From an uncultured Actinomycetes bacterium (GTDB lineage Bacteria; Actinomycetota; Actinomycetes; S36-B12): DNA of 12,113 bases. The notes below the pieces were generated by a model that did not search any database, was not told the DNA's origin, and saw only the letters and a program-made list of their open reading frames with translations. Position numbers and translations under genes: made by a program. Numbering within the stretch: the first letter of the stretch is position 1; every line of letters begins with the position of its first letter. Below, piece by piece: positions 7,507 to 12,113 of the stretch. The DNA lies in NCBI GenBank assembly GCA_903918595.1, contig CAIXFB010000248.1:1-12113 (forward strand), given 5' to 3'.

Positions 7507-9266
7507 GAGTCTGTCCGGTGGTGTGGCGGGACGATCTCCTCGGCCGCGTCAACCGGGTAGGCCTGCGCCTGTTCGGCGATCAGGGCATCTGTGGGATCAC
7601 TCGGTGGAAGGTCAGGCCTCCTGCGCTGAGGTGGCGTGATGGCGGGCAACATGAAGCCCACAACCAATGCAGCGATGAGCACGATCGCGAAGGAAATCCA
7701 CGACGTAATGTGAGATGCCGAAATGAAAGCCTCGAGAATTCCACTTCGAGCTTGCTCTATGAGCTCAGCCGGGGCACCAGCTGTCTTCGCCTGCTCGAGC
7801 AGTGCCACCGCCGAAATGATCGACTCGGATGCTTCTTCGGACCCGTCTGGTCGGAATTCCAATGGAAGCTTGTTCAATACCGGAGCGAGATTGTTGGCAA
7901 AAGACGTGGCGAGAACGGTGCCGATCACCGCGACACCTAGTGCACCGCCTACTTGGCGAACGGTGTTTTGCACGGCTGAGCCAGCCCCCACCCGATCCAA
8001 AGGCAAGATGTTCTGCATCACCGTGCTGGCTGGGGCGATCACATTCCCCATGCCCATGCCGAAGAAGAAAAATGCAACGAGGAGGAGCCAGACCGGAGTC
8101 GCTCCATCGATCTGTGCCAGAACAAGCAGTACCAGTCCAACCAACGTGAGTCCGAAAGTCATCACAATCTTGTAACCGAACTTGGCAACCATGGCCGCAC
8201 TGCGCGGTGCCGCAATGAGTTGGCCTACCGCGAAGGGCACAAAACAGAGCCCGGCGGTGAGGGTGTCGTAGCCCCGGACAATTTGCAGATAAAAGGGAAG
8301 CGTGAATGTTATTCCGGATAGCGCAAAGAAAGACAGGGAAATCGCAACAAGGCTCACCGCGTAACCCCGGTTTTTGAAAAGGGCCACGTCAAAACTGGCG
8401 TGCGAACTGCGGGCTTCCAGGACCAGGAAGAGCGCGATGACGCCAATCCCTGCAAAAACCGGCACTAGAACGCTTGGGGTGAGAAAGACCCGCGTCTCGG
8501 AAGCGTGGATGATGCCGTAGATCAGCAGGCCAAGTCCAGCAATGGAGAGCAGCAGCCCTTGAATGTCTAGGGCTCGTGGATTGGGATTGCGCGTTTCAGG
8601 TACCACCTTGGCGATCGCTATCAATCCGATAATGACGATGGGGACATTGATGAGAAAAACTGATCCCCAATTGTTTCCAATGAGCCAATTGGTCCAATCG
8701 GGGTGTTGCAGTAGAACACCGCCTAGCACCGGCCCGAGCGCTACCGCGGCGCCCACTGAACCGGCCCACACTCCAATTGCCTTTCCTCGCTCATGGGGCG
8801 GGAAAACGACAGTGATTGTCGCAAGTGTCGTGGGCAGAACCGCTGCCCCGCCTATTCCCATAACTCCTCGCAAAACGATCAAGGTTTCTGCGTTACTCGA
8901 AAACGCTGCAGCAGCCGAGGCCGATGCGAAAATAATCAGGCCGATGACAAGTACTTTGCGGCGCCCCCAACGGTCGCCGAGTACGCCCCAGGTGAACAAC
9001 AAGGCGGCGAACACGAGGATGTATGAGTCGACTGCCCACACGAGTTGGCTCGGGGAGGCATTGAGTTCTCTTTGGATCGTTGGCAGTGCAATATTCAGCA
9101 CCGTGTTGTCGAGAACCACCACCATGAGGCTGACGAGTAACACGCTCAAAATCGCCCAGCGCCTGGGATGACCATCAGGTGAATTCATCCAACTCGTCGA
9201 TTGCACAGAGTTGATACCAGTCTCGGGTGCTGAAGCCATGAGGAGCGGGCCTTTCGGGTTCACCAT
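7503..9266 (-). CDS. MFS drug/proton antiporter, DHA2 (EmrB/QacA-like) family
   Basis: A proton-driven exporter in the inner membrane. The 587-residue length and hydrophobic profile fit the 14-helix DHA2 family. Family motifs counted from the first ATG: LDNTVLNIALP in helix 1 (Asp53), motif A GVLGDRWGRRK at about 94-104, and antiporter motif C, GSVGAAVALGPVLGG at about 169-183. The C-terminus is a hydrophilic Pro/Asp-rich tail. The start is uncertain: the ATG at 9266 has no Shine-Dalgarno and lies only four bases after a TATTAA -10-like element, whereas the in-frame ATG at 9239 (578 residues) has GAAAGG about ten bases upstream. It forms a two-gene unit with the following tetR. The substrate cannot be told from sequence; multidrug, dye or endogenous metabolite export are all possible. 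Confidence 0.93.
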   Translation of the reverse strand: MVNPKGPLLMASAPETGINSVQSTSWMNSPDGHPRRWAILSVLLVSLMVVVLDNTVLNIALPTIQRELNASPSQLVWAVDSYILVFAALLFTWGVLGDRWGRRKVLVIGLIIFASASAAAAFSSNAETLIVLRGVMGIGGAAVLPTTLATITVVFPPHERGKAIGVWAGSVGAAVALGPVLGGVLLQHPDWTNWLIGNNWGSVFLINVPIVIIGLIAIAKVVPETRNPNPRALDIQGLLLSIAGLGLLIYGIIHASETRVFLTPSVLVPVFAGIGVIALFLVLEARSSHASFDVALFKNRGYAVSLVAISLSFFALSGITFTLPFYLQIVRGYDTLTAGLCFVPFAVGQLIAAPRSAAMVAKFGYKIVMTFGLTLVGLVLLVLAQIDGATPVWLLLVAFFFFGMGMGNVIAPASTVMQNILPLDRVGAGSAVQNTVRQVGGALGVAVIGTVLATSFANNLAPVLNKLPLEFRPDGSEEASESIISAVALLEQAKTAGAPAELIEQARSGILEAFISASHITSWISFAIVLIAALVVGFMLPAITPPQRRRPDLPPSDPTDALIAEQAQAYPVDAAEEIVPPHHRTDS

Positions 9267-9273
9267 TCACTTA

Positions 9274-9292
9274 ATACGAACCGCAACCGTAT
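9274..9292. promoter_or_regulatory. Candidate TetR operator upstream of the exporter gene
   Basis: ATACG-N9-CGTAT is an inverted repeat with perfect 5-bp arms. It overlaps the minus-strand TATTAA (9276-9271), the likely -10 of the exporter operon, so a bound repressor would block transcription. The spacer side also holds a short direct repeat AACCG-C-AACCG (9279-9289). Position, symmetry and length are typical of TetR-family operators; the pairing with the tetR at 6895-7506 is inferred. The same gap must contain the promoter of divergent panB, which I cannot place with confidence. Confidence 0.5.
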
Positions 9293-9374
9293 CGTTATTC
9301 CACTTCACTGCGCACGAGCGGGTGGCCGTGCCATGATTACGACATCCGGGGACTTCGAAGGAAGCCTCGAGATC

Positions 9375-9381
9375 GAAAGGA
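9375..9381 (+). promoter_or_regulatory. Ribosome binding site deciding the panB start
   Basis: GAAAGGA lies five bases before the ATG at 9387. This supports that start over the in-frame ATG at 9333, which has no such site and would add 18 residues not expected in PanB. Confidence 0.7.
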
Positions 9382-9386
9382 ATGAC

Positions 9387-10202
9387 ATGACTATTCACAC
9401 GCCCGTTTCACGGATCACGATCGCCGACCTGCAGCGCCGCACGAATGCTGGCGAAAAGTGGTCGATGATCACCGCTTACGACGCACTCACCGCAGCAATT
9501 TTCGACGAGGCAGGTATCCCCGCGCTCCTCGTTGGTGATTCTGCCGCGATGGTGGTCTACGGCTACCCCACCACCGTGCCGGTCACCATCGATGAGCTCA
9601 TTCCGTTAGTGAAAGCGGTAGTGCGTGGATCCCACCGCGCCATGGTGATCGCGGACTTACCATTTGGCAGCTACCAGGCGAGCATCCAGCAGGCCTTGGA
9701 GACCTCAGCTGCCTTCATGAAGGACGGTGGCGCCCACGCCATCAAATTAGAGGGAGGTGCCTCTGTCCTTCCGCAGGTCGAAGCCTTGTCCAACGCCGGA
9801 GTACCGGTGATTGCCCACGTTGGCCTCACACCGCAATCTGTGCATGTACTCGGTGGATACCGGGTCCAGGGCCGAGGAGAAAAGGGCGACGTCTTGTTGC
9901 GCGACGTGAAGGCGCTTGAGTCTGCTGGAGCAGTGGGCGTCGTTCTTGAAGCAATTCCGGCGGAGCTTGCAGCGAAAGTGAGCGAACAGCTCACCATTCC
10001 CACAATCGGTATCGGAGCGGGATCAGCCACCGATGCCCAGGTGATCGTCTGGCAGGACCTCGTAGGCCTCACACCCGATCCAGCGCCGAAGTTTGTGCGC
10101 CGGTACGCAAACATTCGGGCAGACATCACCCAGGCAGCAGAATCCTGGCGCCGCGACGTTGAGGACGGTTCGTTCCCTTCAGCGGATGAGTCCTACCGCT
10201 GA
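9387..10202 (+). CDS. panB: 3-methyl-2-oxobutanoate hydroxymethyltransferase (ketopantoate hydroxymethyltransferase)
   Basis: PanB transfers a hydroxymethyl group from 5,10-methylenetetrahydrofolate to alpha-ketoisovalerate, giving ketopantoate, the first committed step of pantothenate and coenzyme A synthesis. The 271-residue protein has the complete family pattern: MITAYDALTAAIFDEAG at 27-43, metal ligand Asp51 in LLVGDSAAM, Asp90 in VIADLPFGSYQ, Lys120/Glu122 in IKLEGG, HVGLTPQSVHVLGGYRVQGR, the catalytic-region Glu in VLEAIP, and the C-terminal PKFVRRY signature. Length is normal (about 265-285). No panC or panD is next to it, so the pathway is dispersed. Only ten bases separate its stop from that of the convergent F420 reductase gene and no hairpin terminator is visible between them. 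Confidence 0.96.
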   Translation: MTIHTPVSRITIADLQRRTNAGEKWSMITAYDALTAAIFDEAGIPALLVGDSAAMVVYGYPTTVPVTIDELIPLVKAVVRGSHRAMVIADLPFGSYQASIQQALETSAAFMKDGGAHAIKLEGGASVLPQVEALSNAGVPVIAHVGLTPQSVHVLGGYRVQGRGEKGDVLLRDVKALESAGAVGVVLEAIPAELAAKVSEQLTIPTIGIGAGSATDAQVIVWQDLVGLTPDPAPKFVRRYANIRADITQAAESWRRDVEDGSFPSADESYR

Positions 10203-10212
10203 ATCAGGGTCA

Positions 10213-10926
10213 CTAGACGTCTGTAACGCGAAGTCCAGCGTGCGCCTTGTAGCGCCGATTCATCGAAATCAAGTTTGCGGTCATCGCTTCAACTTGACCT
10301 GCATTGCGCAGGCGCCCGGCATAGATCCCGCGCATTCCAGGAATCCTCTGCACGAGCGCAGCTGTGATATCGGTCGCTTCACGATCGTCCCCCACTACGA
10401 GGACATCGGTGTCGAGGGTCTCAATATCGGCATTGAGCAGCAGAACTGCCGATACGTGATGAAAAGCTCCCACCACTTTGCTCATCGGCAACACACCTGC
10501 CGCCTGCTGGGCTGCAGAGCCTTCAGGAACATCGAGGGCGAAAGCGCCTTGCTTATCAAAACCAAGCGGATTCACGCAGTCAATGATGATTTTCCCTGCG
10601 AGATCAGCAGCAAGATCCTCCAGCAATTCCTTGTGTCCATCCCAAGGGACAGCAACAATAACCACATCCGCCCCACGCGCGCAGGTGCGATTGTCTGCAC
10701 CGGACACATTGGGATGCAATGCAGCAGCCAGCTGTTCAGCCCGCTCTGCGGTGCGTGAACCGATCGTCACGGAGTTGCCAGACATTGCAAGACGTAGCGC
10801 TAATCCACGCCCTTGCTCACCTGTTCCTCCCAGTACACCAATCGTCAAACCCGACACATCGGGCAACACATATGGATCAACGACAGTCGGTGCGGGTGCG
10901 CTTTGCGAGTCAGATGAGGTTGTCAT
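10213..10926 (-). CDS. npdG: NADPH-dependent F420 reductase (F420H2:NADP+ oxidoreductase)
   Basis: The enzyme moves hydride between NADP(H) and the deazaflavin cofactor F420, supplying F420H2 for F420-dependent reductases in the cytoplasm. The 237-residue product has a Rossmann nucleotide site GVLGGTGEQGRG (Gly33, Gly34, Gly36, Gly39), followed by GSRTAER with Ser57/Arg58 placed to bind the NADP 2'-phosphate, then VVIVAVPW, the SKVVGAFHHVSA segment, and a C-terminal MNRRYKAHAGLR tail. A polar N-terminal extension ending VLPDVSGLTIG resembles actinobacterial homologues. I chose the ATG at 10926; an in-frame ATG at 10968 would add CAWYPYLASFAT-like residues not expected in the family. No F420 synthesis gene is in the window, but the gene implies that the organism makes or acquires F420. 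Confidence 0.92.
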   Translation of the reverse strand: MTTSSDSQSAPAPTVVDPYVLPDVSGLTIGVLGGTGEQGRGLALRLAMSGNSVTIGSRTAERAEQLAAALHPNVSGADNRTCARGADVVIVAVPWDGHKELLEDLAADLAGKIIIDCVNPLGFDKQGAFALDVPEGSAAQQAAGVLPMSKVVGAFHHVSAVLLLNADIETLDTDVLVVGDDREATDITAALVQRIPGMRGIYAGRLRNAGQVEAMTANLISMNRRYKAHAGLRVTDV

Positions 10927-11001
10927 AGTTGCAAATGATGCCAGATACGGATACCACGCGCACGACACGAATTGCGCAAACGACGCGTATGTCTTTGCAT
11001 C

Positions 11002-11033
11002 TTGACAACTCCTCTGTCACAGTTCTCTATAAG
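11002..11033 (+). promoter_or_regulatory. Strong sigma-70-type promoter of the H1-like protein gene
   Basis: A perfect TTGACA at 11002-11007 is followed by TCTATAAG at 11026-11033. Depending on the hexamer taken as -10 (TCTATA, CTATAA or TATAAG) the spacer is 18, 19 or 20 bases. This is the closest match to consensus in the window and predicts transcription starting near 11040, with a leader of about 35 bases. The 75 bases between npdG and this promoter (10927-11001) show nothing I can assign beyond the unplaced npdG promoter. Confidence 0.7.
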
Positions 11034-11037
11034 GGTG

Positions 11038-11053
11038 TCTGCAAAAGCGCAGA
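11038..11053 (+). other. Small hairpin in the 5' leader of the H1-like gene
   Basis: TCTGC-AAAAGC-GCAGA can form a 5-bp stem near the expected 5' end of the transcript, twelve bases before the Shine-Dalgarno site. It might protect the message from decay, but the stem is short and may be accidental. Confidence 0.3.
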
Positions 11054-11064
11054 TCCCACGACAC

Positions 11065-11070
11065 GGGAGG
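11065..11070 (+). promoter_or_regulatory. Ribosome binding site for the H1-like gene
   Basis: GGGAGG, four bases before the GTG at 11075, is the best Shine-Dalgarno match in the window. It fixes both frame and start in a stretch where several frames are free of stops. Confidence 0.75.
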
Positions 11071-11074
11071 CAAC

Positions 11075-11524
11075 GTGGCGGTCGCAAAGAAGACTGCACG
11101 CAAGGCTGTCAAGAAGGCAGCCCCGCGCAAAGCAGCAAAGAAAGCAACAGCAAAGAAGGCCGTAAAGCGGACTGCCAAGAAGGCAACCGCCAAGAAGGCA
11201 GCAGTAAAGAAGGCTGTAAAGCGGACTGCCAAGAAGGCAGCCCCGCGCAAGGCAGCAGCGAAGAAGGCTGTAAAGCGGACTGCCAAGAAGGCAGCCCCGC
11301 GCAAGGCAGCAGCGAAGAAGGCTGTAAAGCGGACTGCCAAGAAGGCAACCGCCAAGAAGGCCGCAGCAAAGAAGGCTGTAAAGCGGACTGCCAAGAAGGC
11401 AGCCCCGCGCAAGGCAGCAAAGAAGGCAGCCCCGCGCAAGGCAGCAAAGAAGGCAGCCCCGCGCAAGGCAGCAAAGAAGGCAGCCCCGCGCAAGGCAGCA
11501 AAGAAGGCAACTCGCCGCAAGTAA
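11075..11524 (+). CDS. Histone H1-like lysine/alanine-rich repeat protein, probable DNA-binding nucleoid protein
   Basis: A 149-residue protein built from only seven amino acids: by my count 56 Ala, 52 Lys, 15 Arg, 10 Thr, 8 Val, 7 Pro and the initiator Met. There is no acidic, aromatic or cysteine residue, so the net charge is about +67. After a 26-residue lead come five 18-residue units starting KKAVKRTAKKA (residues 27, 45, 63, 81 and 99, the last one residue short), then a run of the 9-residue unit KKAAPRKAA (107, 116, 125, 134) and the end KKATRRK. The composition matches the tail of eukaryotic linker histone H1, bacterial H1-like proteins (chlamydial Hc2, Bordetella BpH1) and the C-terminal tail of actinobacterial HU/HupB, but no HU-fold domain is present. 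The likely role is sequence-independent DNA binding and compaction, with a disordered tail that may fold on DNA (inference). The gene has its own promoter and terminator. The GTG start is set by the GGGAGG site; other open frames here are by-products of the repeat. Confidence 0.85.
   Translation: MAVAKKTARKAVKKAAPRKAAKKATAKKAVKRTAKKATAKKAAVKKAVKRTAKKAAPRKAAAKKAVKRTAKKAAPRKAAAKKAVKRTAKKATAKKAAAKKAVKRTAKKAAPRKAAKKAAPRKAAKKAAPRKAAKKAAPRKAAKKATRRK
11153..11419 (+). repeat. Five tandem 54-bp coding repeats (18 residues each)
   Basis: Units begin at 11153, 11207, 11261, 11315 and 11369 (the last is 51 bp). The units at 11207 and 11261 are identical over all 54 bases. The others differ mainly where AAPRK is replaced by ATAKK. 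Every unit starts AAGAAGGC(C/T)GTAAAGCGG. Confidence 0.9.
11393..11500 (+). repeat. Four identical tandem 27-bp coding repeats (KKAAPRKAA)
   Basis: Copies at 11393, 11420, 11447 and 11474 are identical base for base, coding KKAAPRKAA. The first copy is also the second half of the last 54-bp unit, so the 27-bp run seems to have grown out of the longer repeat. The exact copy number may vary between strains or be mis-assembled. Confidence 0.9.
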
Positions 11525-11540
11525 GTCCCACGGCGTATCA

Positions 11541-11578
11541 AAGGCCCGCGCTCTTCGGAGTGCGGGCCTTTGACTTTT
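11541..11578 (+). terminator. Rho-independent terminator with UUCG tetraloop after the H1-like gene
   Basis: AAGGCCCGCGCTC and GAGTGCGGGCCTT pair over 13 positions (one G-U wobble) around a cUUCGg tetraloop, followed by TGACTTTT. It begins 16 bases after the stop codon at 11522-11524 and is GC-rich and very stable. It separates this gene from map downstream. Confidence 0.88.
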
Positions 11579-11625
11579 GCCTGCGCACACTTCAGTGCGC
11601 GGCTCAGTGAGGGAATTACATTAAA

Positions 11626-11638
11626 TAGACTCATGCGG
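11626..11638 (+). promoter_or_regulatory. Probable leaderless promoter (-10) of map
   Basis: TAGACT at 11626-11631 fits the TANNNT -10 pattern and lies six bases before the GTG start codon, the same geometry as at nadE. No Shine-Dalgarno precedes the GTG, and an ATG at 11633 opens only a two-codon frame (ATG CGG TGA). A -35 is not evident. Confidence 0.45.
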
Positions 11639-12113
11639 TGACCACAGCAATGCGAGCCGCGCTGACGCCAGGCACCCAGACCGCGATACGCAAAGTTCCG
11701 GCATCAATCGCCCGGCCGGAATATGTAGGTAAACCCGCTCCTTCGCGATTCTCAGGATCAGAAGTTCAATCGGTTGAGACGATCGCATTGATGCGTGTCG
11801 CCGGGCGGATCGCAGCCGACGCCCTCGCTGAAGTAGGCCGCCACATAGCGCCAGGGGTTACCACGGATGAGCTTGATCGAATCGGCCACGAGTACTTGTG
11901 TGATCACAATGCCTACCCCTCGACACTTGGCTACCGGGGATTTCCCAAATCACTGTGCGCCTCCCTCAACGAAGTCATTTGTCACGGAATTCCTGATTCC
12001 ACCGAGCTGCTTGATGGCGATATCTGCAATATCGACATCACCGCTTTCATCGGAGGGGTGCACGGCGATACCAACGCCACTTTCCTCGTAGGTGAGGTCG
12101 CTGAGGAACCACG
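11638..12113 (+). CDS. map: Type I methionine aminopeptidase (MapB-like), 3' end cut by window
   Basis: Removes the initiator methionine from new proteins at the ribosome, using two metal ions. 158 codons are visible of an expected roughly 285. The N-terminal extension with IARPEYVGKPAP (residues 24-35) is typical of actinobacterial MapB, where it carries an SH3-binding-like proline motif. Next come the core segments MRVAGRIAADALAE, PGVTTDELDRIGHEYL, AYPSTLGYRGFPKS and NEVICHGIPDS with His116, and two of the metal ligands Asp133 (NIDITAFIGG) and Asp144 (VHGDTNATF). The remaining ligands (His, Glu, Glu) lie beyond the window. The GTG at 11638 is preferred for its position after TAGACT; an in-frame ATG at 11650 is the alternative and would lose only four residues. 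Confidence 0.95.
   Translation, partial: MTTAMRAALTPGTQTAIRKVPASIARPEYVGKPAPSRFSGSEVQSVETIALMRVAGRIAADALAEVGRHIAPGVTTDELDRIGHEYLCDHNAYPSTLGYRGFPKSLCASLNEVICHGIPDSTELLDGDICNIDITAFIGGVHGDTNATFLVGEVAEEP

Noticed and set aside
8563..9171. 202-codon plus-strand open frame opposite the exporter
   Set aside because: Low-complexity Ser/Thr/Pro/Arg translation antisense to conserved MFS motifs; no start signals.
10195..10220. Possible bidirectional terminator between convergent panB and npdG
   Set aside because: I found no inverted repeat or T-run in the ten-base gap or the flanking gene ends.
11153..11500. Tandem repeats considered as a CRISPR array or intergenic minisatellite
   Set aside because: Units are contiguous with no unique spacers, are multiples of three, and lie wholly inside a supported reading frame.
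10972..11634. Other long open frames on both strands across the Lys/Ala repeat, including a minus-strand frame coding Phe/Leu/Ala-rich repeats
   Set aside because: They arise because the repeated codons (AAG, GCA, GCC, CGC) contain no stops in any frame. Only the 11075 frame has a Shine-Dalgarno, promoter, terminator and sensible composition.

Overview
This window reads as a chromosomal core region of an actinobacterium (Actinomycetota) with moderately high GC. The evidence is the gene content: a GlnA2-type glutamine synthetase beside GlnE, an F420-dependent NADP reductase (F420 is largely an actinobacterial and archaeal cofactor), a MapB-like methionine aminopeptidase with the actinobacterial N-terminal extension, many GTG starts, and 4-base ATGA/GTGA gene overlaps. 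I cannot name the genus. Nothing indicates a prophage, plasmid, CRISPR array, insertion sequence, tRNA or rRNA.

Layout from left to right. (1) Positions 1-5121, minus strand: a three-gene nitrogen operon read glnA2, then a class I glutamine amidotransferase, then glnE. Both junctions overlap by 4 bases. glnE leaves the window at base 1 only a few codons from its expected end. (2) Positions 5122-5207: a compact divergent promoter region holding a likely leaderless promoter for nadE, a palindrome over the glnA2 start codon, and a weak GlnR-like site. (3) Positions 5208-6932, plus strand: glutamine-dependent NAD+ synthetase. (4) Positions 6895-9266, minus strand: a DHA2-type drug exporter followed by its probable TetR repressor, with an ATGA overlap; a palindromic operator lies just upstream. 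The tetR 3' end overlaps nadE tail to tail. (5) Positions 9387-10202, plus strand: panB, first step of pantothenate synthesis. (6) Positions 10213-10926, minus strand: NADPH-dependent F420 reductase. (7) Positions 11002-11570, plus strand: a single-gene unit with near-consensus promoter, Shine-Dalgarno site, a 149-residue Lys/Ala-only-like repeat protein resembling a free-standing histone H1 tail, and a strong UUCG-loop terminator. (8) From 11638, plus strand: map, cut by the window end.

How the genes relate: glutamine links the left half. GlnE adenylylates a glutamine synthetase, and both the amidotransferase and NadE use a glutaminase or related active site. nadE, panB and npdG concern the cofactors NAD, pantothenate/CoA and F420-NADPH. 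The exporter/repressor pair looks like an accessory insertion among these housekeeping genes. The least ordinary element is the repeat-built basic protein at 11075-11524.
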